From Mesorhizobium sp. YM1C-6-2 (GTDB lineage: Bacteria > Pseudomonadota > Alphaproteobacteria > Rhizobiales > Rhizobiaceae), in contig NZ_RCIZ01000006.1 in NCBI RefSeq assembly GCF_003666685.1, forward strand, positions 277,786 to 341,785: a stretch of DNA of 64,000 nt, read 5' to 3'. The notes under the pieces are model-generated. The model saw only the letters and a list, made by a program, of their open reading frames with translations, had not been told where the DNA came from and did not search any database. The first letter of the stretch is position 1. Every line of letters starts with the position of its first letter. Positions 9,087 through 17,252 of the stretch are shown here, piece after piece. The translations under genes and the position numbers were made by a program.

Positions 9087-9227
9087 TCAGATCGACTTGC
9101 GGGCAACGGCGGGGATGTCGCCGCGGGCAATGCCGAGATCGTTGAGTTCACGGTTCGAAAGGCGGCTCAGCTCGGAAACGGTGTCCCGGTAGCGGCGCCA
9201 GTTGCGGTAATTGCGGATCAGGTTCAT
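9087..9227 (-). CDS. DUF1127 (YjiS-like) small protein
   Basis: This 46-residue arginine-rich protein has the DUF1127 pattern: a WRRYRDTVSELSRLSNREL helix followed by NDLGIARGDIP. Family members such as CcaF1 of Rhodobacter sphaeroides and small Agrobacterium proteins bind RNA or influence RNA turnover and phosphate or stress metabolism. The start ATG at 9227 gives the typical MNLIRNYRNW N-terminus. The gene heads a minus-strand unit that runs directly into two tandem anti-Shine-Dalgarno sRNAs. This is the same gene-sRNA pairing as in the Rhodobacter CcsR locus, which strongly supports both calls. Confidence 0.9.
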   Translation of the reverse strand: MNLIRNYRNWRRYRDTVSELSRLSNRELNDLGIARGDIPAVARKSI

Positions 9228-9317
9228 CGTACGTCTCGTTCGTCTTGGTTAGTTCTATCTCTTGGGTACGAACGGTAGATAGGCTGTACCGGATCATTTT
9301 AAAATGGCTTTTGGTGC

Positions 9318-9346
9318 ATAGCAGCAATGCAAATTGTGCATTGCAA
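9318..9346 (-). promoter_or_regulatory. Predicted promoter of the DUF1127-sRNA unit with palindromic operator in the spacer
   Basis: On the minus strand TTGCAA (9341-9346) and TGCTAT (9318-9323) are separated by exactly 17 bases, fitting a housekeeping sigma promoter. The spacer holds an inverted repeat GCAATGC-N7-GCATTGC (9324-9330 and 9338-9344), so a bound regulator would cover the core promoter. Transcription would start near 9311 and leave a leader of about 84 bases. Confidence 0.45.
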
Positions 9347-9453
9347 CATTAATCGATTTTAGCAGGGGTCACAAAACCGGCCAAATAGGTCCAAAGAATT
9401 GCGAGTTCAATGACTTGGCAGCCGGCAGGAAATTGACGCCCGGGAGGGACTGA

Positions 9454-10575
9454 ATGGCGAGCTATTCATCGCGAGTCCGGACCGACGCTGCCCGCTGGGT
9501 GGCGTCCGGACTGATCGACGGCAAGACCGCGGAAGCGATCATCCTCGACGTCGCCGCGCATGAACGCAGGTCGCTGAGCTTCGGGTCGATCCTGGCCATC
9601 ATGGCGGGCCTGCTGCTCGGCGCGGCGATCCTCATCTTCGTCGCATCGAACTGGGAGGCGATCCCGCGCCTTGCCCGCGTCGGCGCGCTCTTTGCCATCA
9701 TCTTCGCGGGCTATGTCGGCGGAGCCGTGCTGAAGCTCAACGACCATGCGGCGATCGGCGAGGCGGTGTGGCTGATCGCGGCGGCGGCGTTCGGCGGCTC
9801 CATCGCGCTGATCGGCCAGATGTACCACCTCTCCGGCGACGAGACGCAGGCCGTGCTGGTCTGGTGCGCGGGCACGGCGGTGGCGGCGGCGGCCCTGCGC
9901 TCCGGACCGTTGACGATCGCCGCGGTCGCGCTCTCGGCGGCCTGGCTGATCCTGCGCGAGGTCGATTTCTGGCGGGACTCAGATTTTCCCTACGTCTTCA
10001 TAGGGATAGCGGCCGTTCTCTGGCTGGTTTCCTACTGGACGGAAAGTGCCGCGGCGCGCCATCTGATCCTTCTGTCGCTGGTCCTCTACGCCGTGCTCCT
10101 GGCGTTCGAACGCGACGCGGAGGTCGTCGGCATCGCCGGCGTGCTCGCGGCTGTCTCGGCCATCTTGTTCGCGCTTGCCGTATTGATGCCCGCGCAGACC
10201 GAGGCGATCGCCAGGCTGAACGGGCTGCTGCCTGTGCACGCCCTGATCGGTTTCCTGGCCGGGGTGATCATGATCCAGTTCGAATTCGGCGGAGATGCCG
10301 GCCCCGGCTTCGCCATCGCCGCGGCTGCGGGACTGGCCGGCATCGTGGCGGCGGTCGTCCTCGCGGGGCGGGAGAGCCGCGGCCTGCGCTGGATCGCCTA
10401 TACCGGCTTCGCTATCGAGCTTTGCCTTATCTACGCGGTGATGATCCAGGACATGCTGGGCACGGCAGGCTTCTTCCTCGCCGCCGGCGCGATCCTCGGA
10501 CTGCTGGCCTTCGCCATCATCCGGATCGAGAAGCGCATGAAGGAACCGCGTCTGACGGAAGGAGCTGCGGCATGA
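9454..10575 (+). CDS. DUF2157 membrane protein
   Basis: This 373-residue protein has a short cytoplasmic N-terminus (residues 1-40, with WVASGLIDGKTAEAI) and then about ten hydrophobic segments, matching DUF2157 integral membrane proteins of unknown function. The gene starts downstream of a GGGAGG ribosome-binding site near 9441. Its stop overlaps the start of the GDYXXLXY gene in an ATGA arrangement. DUF2157 and GDYXXLXY genes commonly occur as a pair, which implies joint function in the inner membrane. The role is unknown. Confidence 0.88.
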   Translation: MASYSSRVRTDAARWVASGLIDGKTAEAIILDVAAHERRSLSFGSILAIMAGLLLGAAILIFVASNWEAIPRLARVGALFAIIFAGYVGGAVLKLNDHAAIGEAVWLIAAAAFGGSIALIGQMYHLSGDETQAVLVWCAGTAVAAAALRSGPLTIAAVALSAAWLILREVDFWRDSDFPYVFIGIAAVLWLVSYWTESAAARHLILLSLVLYAVLLAFERDAEVVGIAGVLAAVSAILFALAVLMPAQTEAIARLNGLLPVHALIGFLAGVIMIQFEFGGDAGPGFAIAAAAGLAGIVAAVVLAGRESRGLRWIAYTGFAIELCLIYAVMIQDMLGTAGFFLAAGAILGLLAFAIIRIEKRMKEPRLTEGAAA

Positions 10576-11150
10576 GCGGCAAACGGCTTCTCCTGGCGGC
10601 GGTGCTCCTGGCCGTGGCGCAGATCGCCTTCCTGTCCTGGATGATCGCCGGCCGCGCGGCGATCCTGCGCAACGGGCAGGAAGTGCTGCTCAAGGTCGCG
10701 CCGATCGATCCGCGCGACCTGCTGCGGGGCGACTACGTCCGCCTCGGCTACGAAATCCGCAACGTTCCGGTGAAGTTGGTGGCGAACGCCCCCGCCGGCG
10801 ATTTCGTCACCGAGCAGGGGCCGATCCTCGTCCGGCTCGGCAAGGACGAGGACGGTTACTGGCGCGTCCGCTCCGCCGCTCTCGGAGAGCCGCAGGAGCA
10901 GCCTCCAAGCGGCGAGGTCGATATACGCGGCACGGTTTCCGGCGGCTGGACGCTCGGGCCCGAAGCGTCCTTCAGCGTCGACTACGGTATCGACCGCTTC
11001 TACGTGCCGGAAGGCGAGGGCCGCGCCATAGAGACCGATATGCGCGAGCGGCCTTTCGGCATACTCGCTGCGGTCGCCAGCGACGGCACCGCACAGATCA
11101 AGGCGCTGATGGATGGCGACACCAAGCTCTACGAGGAGCCGCTTTATTAG
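10572..11150 (+). CDS. GDYXXLXY-domain membrane-anchored protein
   Basis: The 192-residue protein has an N-terminal membrane anchor (about residues 5-25) and the family-defining motif GDYVRLGY at residues 53-60, followed by a mainly beta periplasmic domain with a FYVPEGEG segment. It begins within the stop codon of the DUF2157 gene (ATGA overlap), so the two are almost certainly translated together. GDYXXLXY proteins have no established biochemical role. The downstream neighbour is convergent, and the pair forms its own operon. Confidence 0.88.
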   Translation: MSGKRLLLAAVLLAVAQIAFLSWMIAGRAAILRNGQEVLLKVAPIDPRDLLRGDYVRLGYEIRNVPVKLVANAPAGDFVTEQGPILVRLGKDEDGYWRVRSAALGEPQEQPPSGEVDIRGTVSGGWTLGPEASFSVDYGIDRFYVPEGEGRAIETDMRERPFGILAAVASDGTAQIKALMDGDTKLYEEPLY

Positions 11151-11200
11151 GACGAGCAGAGGACGGGAGGGCCAGCTTCAGGCCAAAGCCGCCTACGGCA

Positions 11201-11710
11201 TCAGGGACCGGTTCTGCGAGCAAAATGCTCGTAGGTGATCTGCCAGGGATCGCTGTCGGAGGGCCGTTCCTCGCCGATCCAATGGAAGCTGTCGGCGGTT
11301 ATCTCGGTGAAACGCCATCGCGCTTTCAGGCCGCGCGAGTCCTCGCCGACCTGGACAATGTCCTTGCCCTCGGCCCGCCCGATCTGACGCGAATAATCCT
11401 GGTTGAGCGGGTCGCTCCAGATGATGTGCCAGCCGCCTATGCCGGGATCGAAGATGCGCAAAGTCGTACCGTACATGGTGGACGGGGCCGGGCGCTTCGG
11501 CCGGATCCAGATATCCTGGATGGCGCGGCCTTCCAGCACCCAGCCGAAATGGATTTCTCCAGTCGATTCCTCGGTCGTGCCATCGTCGAGATGGCGGACG
11601 GTCTGCATTTCCCAGCTTCCGACCAGCCATCCATAGAGGTCCATGTCTTTCGCCCGATCGGCGGGCGGAGCCTCCGATCCGAGGGCGGCGAGAAACGGCG
11701 ATATCGTCAT
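11201..11710 (-). CDS. Conserved hypothetical protein, DUF1579-like calycin fold suspected
   Basis: This 169-residue soluble protein contains repeated tryptophan-rich strands, including LVGSWEMQTVRHLDDG, WVLEGRAIQDIW, GWHIIWSDP and ARWRFTEIT. The pattern resembles lipocalin-like or DUF1579 beta-barrel proteins that bind small molecules. The start at 11710 (MTISPFLAAL) follows GAAAGG at good spacing; an in-frame codon at 11785 would add 25 residues without a ribosome-binding site. It stands alone between the DUF2157 pair and a small lipoprotein. No ligand can be inferred. Confidence 0.72.
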   Translation of the reverse strand: MTISPFLAALGSEAPPADRAKDMDLYGWLVGSWEMQTVRHLDDGTTEESTGEIHFGWVLEGRAIQDIWIRPKRPAPSTMYGTTLRIFDPGIGGWHIIWSDPLNQDYSRQIGRAEGKDIVQVGEDSRGLKARWRFTEITADSFHWIGEERPSDSDPWQITYEHFARRTGP

Positions 11711-11921
11711 GGTCAAAGGCCTTTCATTCTTCCTTTCGGCAGTCGTGGGAAGAGAGAAGGCTAGCACAGGTTTCCTGACAGCCATCCGTCAGCAGATGCC
11801 GCTTGCCCCCGGTCCCTGGCTACTTCAGAGCCGGTTGCAAGCCAGAAGACGCTGCGGGCGGGGACTCCATAGCCGGACCGGCTTGTGTTATTTCTGCTCC
11901 TACATGGAGGGAGATGCGACC

Positions 11922-12107
11922 ATGCGACGTGCGCCTGTCTGGACGATGCTGCTGCCTTTGATGCTGCTCGCCGCGTGCCAAAGCGGGCCGCAGTCCGGAA
12001 GTCCGCAGGCCACCGGCGGTCGCCAATGCCCGCCGCGCCTCGCCGATTCCGGCCAGTGCAATACAGGATCGATCTACGTCTTCCCCGAACTGACCAACGT
12101 GAACTGA
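11922..12107 (+). CDS. Small lipoprotein with C-x2-RLAD-x-G-x-C motif
   Basis: This 61-residue protein has a lipoprotein signal peptide with lipobox LAAC (acylated Cys19) and a short mature part. The mature part contains CPPRLADSGQC at residues 36-46, two cysteines that could form a disulfide around a RLAD core. A nearly identical motif ends the otherwise unrelated exported protein at 38341-38874. The start at 11922 follows GGAGG at 11906-11910. An upstream in-frame reading from 11643 has no lipoprotein signal at its start and was not used. Function unknown. Confidence 0.72.
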   Translation: MRRAPVWTMLLPLMLLAACQSGPQSGSPQATGGRQCPPRLADSGQCNTGSIYVFPELTNVN

Positions 12108-12171
12108 CCAAGCTGCGCTAGCCGGTGAAGCCGCGCCTCCAGACCGGGGGGCCGCAGCCAGACTGGGGCCG

Positions 12172-12768
12172 CTAGAGTTCGCCGAGCATCTCGAGCCTCA
12201 GGTGCTGGACGAGCATGATGGTCTTCGCGTCGATGATGCGGCCGTCGCGGACCTGCGCCATCGCCTCGTCGAGCGTGATTTCGAGCACTTCAATGTCCTC
12301 GCCCTCGTCGGCAGCGCCGCCGCCGTCAGAGATGCGGTCGGCGGGCGTGTAGTCCGCGAGGAAGAAGGTGAGACGCTCGGTCACGCTGCCCGGGCTCATA
12401 TAGGGTGCGTACAGACGCCTGACGTCGCGCAGACGATAGCCGAGTTCCTCCTCGGCCTCCTTGCGGATCGCGGTTTCGGGATCATGCTCGTCGAGCAGGC
12501 CGGCGCAGGCCTCGATCAGCGGTTCCGGATGGCCGGTGACGAAGGCCGGATAGCGGAACTGCCGCACGAGCAGCACGGTCGAGCGCCGGCGGTCGAAAGG
12601 CAGGATGACCGCTCCGTCGCCCCGGTCGTAGGTCTGGCGGACCTGGGTTTCCCATCTGCCGTCGCTGCGCCGGTAGTCGAAGGTCGTCTTGGTGAGCCTT
12701 GCCCAGTCGTCCGACAATATCTCGATCGATTTGATGCGAATCCTGTCCTGCAATGCCGTTGTCTCCAT
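12172..12768 (-). CDS. nudK: NUDIX hydrolase, probable GDP-mannose pyrophosphatase NudK
   Basis: This 198-residue protein carries a Nudix box in which CAGLLDEHDPETAIRKEA continues into EEELGY, followed by APYMSPGSVTERLTFF. This order closely resembles E. coli NudK, which hydrolyses GDP-mannose to mannose 1-phosphate and GMP; ADP-ribose is an alternative substrate in the wider family. The ATG at 12768 is preferred over the GTG three bases upstream. The gene is divergent from the DUF982 gene and convergent with the small lipoprotein gene. Confidence 0.82.
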   Translation of the reverse strand: METTALQDRIRIKSIEILSDDWARLTKTTFDYRRSDGRWETQVRQTYDRGDGAVILPFDRRRSTVLLVRQFRYPAFVTGHPEPLIEACAGLLDEHDPETAIRKEAEEELGYRLRDVRRLYAPYMSPGSVTERLTFFLADYTPADRISDGGGAADEGEDIEVLEITLDEAMAQVRDGRIIDAKTIMLVQHLRLEMLGEL

Positions 12769-12838
12769 CACAGATGCCGCCCGTGCGGCCTGACCGCATA
12801 CGGGTGCAACCTAATCGTGTCGCCTGCGTTTGCGTCCG

Positions 12839-13102
12839 ATGATGGACGAAAAACCTTTCGACAAGCCCGTTACGCTGGAACTCGGCCGCATCGGGCACTA
12901 TCGGCGCATCGACAGCACGCGGGAAGCCGCGGAATGCCTGATGACGGTCTGGCCGCTCAACCGCGGGGCGCGGCACCGGGACGCGGTCGAAACCTGCCTG
13001 AAGGTCCTTGGAGGCCATCGCTCGACGGAGGATGCGCGCCGGGCGCTGATCGAGGCGGCGAAGGAATCCGACGTGCTGGCGCCGGAATCGACGCGCCACT
13101 GA
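12839..13102 (+). CDS. DUF982-family small protein
   Basis: This protein of about 87 residues has the DUF982 pattern: a beta strand ending in RRIDSTREAAECLMTVWP, then GARHRDAVETCLKVL and a helical tail. DUF982 genes are abundant in rhizobia, often in several copies, and have no known function. Two adjacent ATG codons (12839 and 12842) could start it, and a TTG at 12830 is also in frame. It is divergent from nudK with a gap of about 70 bases that must hold both promoters. Confidence 0.82.
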   Translation: MMDEKPFDKPVTLELGRIGHYRRIDSTREAAECLMTVWPLNRGARHRDAVETCLKVLGGHRSTEDARRALIEAAKESDVLAPESTRH

Positions 13103-13230
13103 CCCCGATTCGGGGAATAGGCCATGGCCGGCGACCCCGACGGGGTTGAACCGGAGGCGATCCGGTGCCAAATCATGGCGGCGGCGTTTTGGGCCGCGAA
13201 TTTCCCACGTCGCATCTCGGGGCGTCTTCA

Positions 13231-14055
13231 ATGGTGACCTATCTCGACGCCGGTACGGCGCCGCTTCGCAATACCGGCCAGATCCGGCTCTACGGGCCGG
13301 AAGCGTTCGAAGGCATGCGCAAGGCCTGCGCGATCACCTCCGAATGCCTCGACGAGCTTGCCGGCATGGTCGCGCCGGGCGTCACGACCAATGCGATCGA
13401 CCGCTTCGTCTTCGAATTTGGCATGGATCACGGCGCGATGCCTGCGACGCTGAACTACCGCGGCTACACAAAATCTTCCTGCACCTCGATCAACCATGTC
13501 GTCTGCCACGGCATCCCGGACGACAAGCCGCTCAGGGAAGGGGATGTGGTCAACATCGACGTCACCTACATACTCGACGGCTGGCATGGCGATTCCAGCC
13601 GCATGTACCCGGTTGGGCAGATCAAGCGCGCGGCCGAACGGCTGCTCGAAGTCACCCATGAGTGCCTGATGCGCGGCGTCGCCGCGGTGAAGCCCGGCGT
13701 GCGCACCGGCGCCATCGGCGCCGCGATCCAGTCCTATGCCGAGAGCGAGCGCTGCTCGGTGGTGCGCGACTTCTGCGGCCATGGCGTCGGCCAGCTCTTC
13801 CATGACGCGCCGAACATCCTGCATTACGGCAGCGCCGGCGAGGGCGTGGAGATGCGCGAGGGCATGATCTTCACCATCGAGCCGATGATCAATCTCGGCC
13901 GGCCGCATGTGAAGGTGCTGTCGGACGGCTGGACGGCCGTCACGCGCGACCGTTCGCTGTCGGCGCAATACGAGCACACGGTCGGCGTCACCGCTGATGG
14001 CTGCGAGATATTCACGCTGTCGCCGAAGGGGCTCGACCGCCCGGGCCTGGCGTAA
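13231..14055 (+). CDS. map: Methionine aminopeptidase, type I
   Basis: This enzyme of about 274 residues removes the initiator methionine from nascent proteins. The dinuclear-metal and catalytic residues are visible in order: HGIPDD, the aspartates of [27 protein letters not shown], the glutamate of IEPM, and YEHT near the C-terminus. ATG at 13231 was chosen because it gives a standard-length enzyme; an in-frame codon at 13165 would add 22 residues. The 3' end contains a 14-base exact tandem duplication covering the stop codon (14042-14055 and 14056-14069). radC follows in the same direction. Confidence 0.92.
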   Translation: MVTYLDAGTAPLRNTGQIRLYGPEAFEGMRKACAITSECLDELAGMVAPGVTTNAIDRFVFEFGMDHGAMPATLNYRGYTKSSCTSINHVVCHGIPDDKPLREGDVVNIDVTYILDGWHGDSSRMYPVGQIKRAAERLLEVTHECLMRGVAAVKPGVRTGAIGAAIQSYAESERCSVVRDFCGHGVGQLFHDAPNILHYGSAGEGVEMREGMIFTIEPMINLGRPHVKVLSDGWTAVTRDRSLSAQYEHTVGVTADGCEIFTLSPKGLDRPGLA

Positions 14056-14069
14056 CGGGCCTGGCGTAA
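14042..14069 (+). repeat. Exact 14-bp tandem duplication across the map stop codon
   Basis: CGGGCCTGGCGTAA occurs twice without a gap (14042-14055 and 14056-14069). The first copy encodes the last residues and stop of map; the second carries the same stop in untranslated sequence. Confidence 0.9.
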
Positions 14070-14090
14070 ATCGATCGCGCGCGGGCGCTC

Positions 14091-14125
14091 GAAAACCGCT
14101 TCGCACTTTTCAGGATCATGCTTTA
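14091..14125 (+). repeat. Rhizobial intergenic repeat, copy 1
   Basis: GAAAACCGCTTCGCAC followed by GATCATGCTTTA lies between map and radC. The same core recurs at 29203-29229 after recJ. This kind of short sequence is common between genes in Mesorhizobium-like genomes as I recall; its role is unknown. Confidence 0.55.
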
Positions 14126-14179
14126 GTATTTCGACCGGCGGTCGAAGTATTCGGCGTCCAATGCTTCGGGCGGGGCGGG

Positions 14180-14941
14180 ATGACGGGGCAAAACGAAGAC
14201 GAGCGTGGCTTTTTCGCCGAGCGGCCCGAGCCGCGCATGGTCAGGGCGGACGCCGCGGCGAAGGATAAGCCGCATTATCTCGGCCACCGCGAGCGTTTGC
14301 GAGAGCGCTTTGCGGGCTCCGCATCGGCCGACGACTTCGCCGACTACGAACTGCTCGAGCTTCTGCTGTTCAGGCTGATACCCCGCGCGGACACCAAGCC
14401 CGTCGCCAAGGCGCTGCTGGCGCGCTTCGGCACGCTCTCCGAAGTGCTCGGCGCGCCGGTTGCGCGGCTGCAGGAGGTGAAGGGCGTCGGCGCGGCGGTG
14501 GCGCTCGATCTCAAGGTGATCGCGGCGGCGGCCAGGCGCATGGCGCGCGGCGAGATCAAGGGGAGGGAGGTGCTGTCGTCCTGGGAGCAGGTGCTCGACT
14601 ATTGCCGGGCGGCGATGGCCTTCGAGGAGCGCGAGCAGTTCCGCATCCTGTTCCTCGACAAGAAGAACGCGCTGATCGCCGACGAGGTGCAGCAGACCGG
14701 CACCGTCGACCATACGCCGGTCTATCCGCGCGAGGTGATCAAGCGGGCGCTGGAGCTGTCGTCGACGGCCATCATCCTGGTTCACAACCACCCGTCGGGC
14801 GATCCGACGCCCTCGCGCGCGGACATCGAGATGACCAGGACGATCCTGGAGACGGGGCGCCAGCTCGGCATTGCCGTGCATGACCACATCATCATCGGCA
14901 AGAAGGGCTTTGCCTCGATGAAGGGCCTGAAGCTGATCTAA
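14180..14941 (+). CDS. radC: RadC/JAB-domain protein
   Basis: This 253-residue protein has an N-terminal helix-hairpin-helix region ([20 protein letters not shown]) and a C-terminal JAB/MPN domain with the metal-binding HNHPSGD motif at about residues 202-208 and the downstream aspartate of HDHIIIG. RadC was long thought to be a DNA-repair protein; its true role remains unclear. The ATG at 14180 follows a GGGCGGGG stretch; longer in-frame starts overlap map in another frame and are unlikely. A bidirectional terminator follows the stop. Confidence 0.9.
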   Translation: MTGQNEDERGFFAERPEPRMVRADAAAKDKPHYLGHRERLRERFAGSASADDFADYELLELLLFRLIPRADTKPVAKALLARFGTLSEVLGAPVARLQEVKGVGAAVALDLKVIAAAARRMARGEIKGREVLSSWEQVLDYCRAAMAFEEREQFRILFLDKKNALIADEVQQTGTVDHTPVYPREVIKRALELSSTAIILVHNHPSGDPTPSRADIEMTRTILETGRQLGIAVHDHIIIGKKGFASMKGLKLI

Positions 14942-14944
14942 CGA

Positions 14945-14969
14945 AAAGGGCCGCGCGAGGCGGCCCTTT
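14945..14969. terminator. Bidirectional terminator between radC and tig
   Basis: A 10-bp perfect stem AAAGGGCCGC / GCGGCCCTTT with loop GCGAG lies between the convergent ends of radC and tig. A-rich and T-rich flanks serve both strands. Confidence 0.8.
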
Positions 14970-14992
14970 CGTTCGGTTCTTCCGGAGACGGC

Positions 14993-16477
14993 CTATTCGG
15001 CGTCGGCGGCCTTCTTCTTGGGAGCGGCCTTCTTCTTCGGCGCCTCGGCCTTGGCCTCTCCCTCGGCAGCAGCCTCGTCGGCCTTCTTGGCCTTCTTCGG
15101 CGCAGCCTTCTTTGCCGGCTTGGCCTCGGCGGCTTCGGCCTCGTCGTCGGCCATCAGCTCTTCCTTGGACACCTTCTTGTCGGTGACGGAGACCGCGCCG
15201 AGCAGGTGATCGATGACCTTCTCCTCGAAGAGCGGCGCGCGGATCGAGGTGATGGCATTCGGGTTGTTGCGGTAGAAGTCGAAGGCTTCCTGCTGCTGGT
15301 TGGCAGGGAAGCGGCGCACCGTCTCGAAGAGGGCGCGCTGCACTTCTTCGTCCGACACGGTGACGCCGGCCTTCTCGCCGATCTCGGCAAGCACGAGGCC
15401 CAGGCGCACGCGGCGCTCGGCGAGCCGGTTGTACTCGGTGCGGGCTTCCTCTTCCGTCGTCTCCTCGTCGGCGAAGGTGCGGCCGGCCATTTCGAGGTCG
15501 CGGTTCACCTGGTTCCAGATGTTGGTGAACTCGGCTTCGACGAGCTTGGAGGGGGCTTCGAACTGGTACTCGGCGTCGAGCTGGTCGAGCAGCTGGCGCT
15601 TGACCTTCTGGCGAGTCATCGAGCCGAACTGGCTCTCGATCTGGCCGCGCACGATCTCGCGCAGACGGTCGAGCGATTCCAGCCCGAGCGACTTCGCCGT
15701 CTCGTCGTTGATCTCGAGCGGCCCGGGCTTCGACACCTCGTTGACGGTGACGTCGAAGGTGGCTTCCTTGCCGGCGAGATGCGGCGCGCTGTAGTTTTCC
15801 GGGAAGGTGACGGTGATCTGCTTCTCGTCGCCCGCCTTGGTGCCGACCAGCTGATCCTCGAAGCCGGGGATGAATTCCTTCGAGCCGAGCACGAGCGGCT
15901 GGCCGTTGCCGGCGCCGCCGTCGAACGCGACGCCGTCGATCTTGCCGACATAGTCGATGGTGACGCGGTCGCCATCCTCGGCCTTGCCGTCCTTCGGCTC
16001 GTAGCTGCGCGCGGATTCGGCGACACGCTTGACCTGGTCCTCGATCTCGCTGTCCGGCACGTCGAAGACGGGGCGCGTCACCTTGATCTCGGAGAAATCC
16101 TTGATCTCGATGGTCGGGATGATCTCATAGGCGAGCTGGAACTCGAAATCGGCGCCGCCGGCGAGGATTTTCTCGGCTTCCTTCTCGTCCTCGGTCATGG
16201 TGACCTCGGGCTGCATGGCGGCCTTCTCGCCGCGGTCGGCGATGATGTGGCGGGTCTGGTTCGACAGGATGTCGTTGACGACCTCGGCCATGAACGACTT
16301 GCCGTAGACCTTCCGGAGGTGCTGGATCGGCACCTTGCCGGGGCGGAAGCCGTTGATGCGGGCCTTGCCCTGGGCATCGTTCAGCCGCGCCAGGAGCTTG
16401 GCCTCCATGTCGCCGGCCGGGACAGTGACCTTGATCTCACGCTTCAGGCCGGAATTCAGCGTCTCGGTAACCTGCAT
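14993..16477 (-). CDS. tig: Trigger factor, ribosome-associated chaperone and prolyl isomerase
   Basis: This 494-residue protein binds the ribosome exit tunnel and helps nascent chains fold. Its N-terminal ribosome-binding domain contains [19 protein letters not shown]. The central FKBP-type isomerase domain (about residues 170-255) includes [11 protein letters not shown] and the [13 protein letters not shown] strand, and a helical chaperone domain follows. The extreme C-terminus is an alanine/lysine-rich low-complexity tail of about 55 residues, typical of rhizobial versions and absent from E. coli. The start at 16477 gives [10 protein letters not shown], the conserved N-terminus; an upstream in-frame codon at 16609 adds 44 residues of non-homologous sequence. 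Confidence 0.95.
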   Translation of the reverse strand: MQVTETLNSGLKREIKVTVPAGDMEAKLLARLNDAQGKARINGFRPGKVPIQHLRKVYGKSFMAEVVNDILSNQTRHIIADRGEKAAMQPEVTMTEDEKEAEKILAGGADFEFQLAYEIIPTIEIKDFSEIKVTRPVFDVPDSEIEDQVKRVAESARSYEPKDGKAEDGDRVTIDYVGKIDGVAFDGGAGNGQPLVLGSKEFIPGFEDQLVGTKAGDEKQITVTFPENYSAPHLAGKEATFDVTVNEVSKPGPLEINDETAKSLGLESLDRLREIVRGQIESQFGSMTRQKVKRQLLDQLDAEYQFEAPSKLVEAEFTNIWNQVNRDLEMAGRTFADEETTEEEARTEYNRLAERRVRLGLVLAEIGEKAGVTVSDEEVQRALFETVRRFPANQQQEAFDFYRNNPNAITSIRAPLFEEKVIDHLLGAVSVTDKKVSKEELMADDEAEAAEAKPAKKAAPKKAKKADEAAAEGEAKAEAPKKKAAPKKKAADAE

Positions 16478-16821
16478 AGTCAAAACCTTCGTTCCAGAAA
16501 GGGCATCTGTACGGCCTCGCCGTTCAGCCTGCCGGGAATTCGTGCCGGAGTGGCTAGTGGTGTGCGGGTTCAGCGTGCCCGTCCCGGCGGCCGCGGCCGA
16601 TGGGGACATTGTTCGCTCGAAACGCGCGGTAGCCTCGGTAAGTCTTTGTTCTTCCTATCCCTTACCACGCCTACCAGTAGCGGTTCATTCTCTCCCGTCA
16701 CAATTGCCACGCCTTTTGTCATACGCGGCGTCAATTTTCAACACTTCTTCGCGCCGCGCACGGAACTGCTTTCCGCCCCGAGATTGACAGAATGATGGCT
16801 CTCATGGGATTGGCGGCCTGC
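16478..16821. other. Intergenic region between tig and tRNA-Leu
   Basis: These 344 bases hold the promoter and leader of tig on the minus strand and the promoter of the tRNA on the plus strand. The right half is less GC-rich than the genes around it. No reading frame or stem convincing enough to call was found. Confidence 0.5.
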
Positions 16822-16906
16822 GCGGATGTGGCGGAATTGGTAGACGCCCTGGATTTAGGTTCCAGTGCCGAAAGGCGTGGGGGTTCGAGTCCCTTCATCC
16901 GCACCA
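16822..16906 (+). tRNA. tRNA-Leu (anticodon TAG)
   Basis: The 85-base gene has the acceptor pairing GCGGATG / CATCCGC, a discriminator A and an encoded CCA end (16904-16906). The anticodon stem CTGGA / TCCAG encloses the loop TTTAGGT, giving anticodon TAG. The T-loop GGTTCGAGTCC and the long variable arm expected of a class II leucine tRNA are present. Confidence 0.95.
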
Positions 16907-17252
16907 ACGCACTGGGTGCGCGCCCTTCATCTTTCCATCGATCCCCGGTGTGCCATTCCGGGACGGATCATCAGGCATCGAAATTGCTCGGTGGGTATTG
17001 CCGGCTGTTCGCCGGTAATCGTCCACGTAGCCGGGCGTCGCTCGCTGGGACAGGTGTCGGGGCTTCTTGCCCAGCGAGCTCGATATCGCTTCCGTATGGC
17101 TGCTGTCGTTCCCCGTGGGCCCGCTCGCGCGTCCCGGCGGGAAGGCGGCTTGCTTGTTTGATCCGGCCTTTGGCTTTTAATCCGCCCTTCGGCTACACCT
17201 TCGCCCGACCGTGCGGTAATCTCGGCCTCGCAGTGCAAGGAAGCGGAAAGCC
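16907..17252. other. Intergenic region after tRNA-Leu
   Basis: These 346 bases separate the tRNA from the PNPOx-like gene. No credible reading frame, attachment-site duplication of the tRNA end or integrase gene was found, so there is no sign of an element inserted at this tRNA. Confidence 0.5.

Noticed and set aside
8784..9278. A 164-codon plus-strand frame across the sRNA array.
   Set aside because: Its sequence is glycine/arginine repeat produced by the duplicated hairpins; the minus-strand RNA and DUF1127 gene explain the region.
15206..16795. A 529-codon open frame opposite tig.
   Set aside because: Antisense to a clear trigger factor gene; the composition is an artefact of tig codon bias.
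16822..17252. tRNA-Leu as an integration site for a mobile element.
   Set aside because: No duplicated tRNA 3' end, integrase or compositional island was found downstream.
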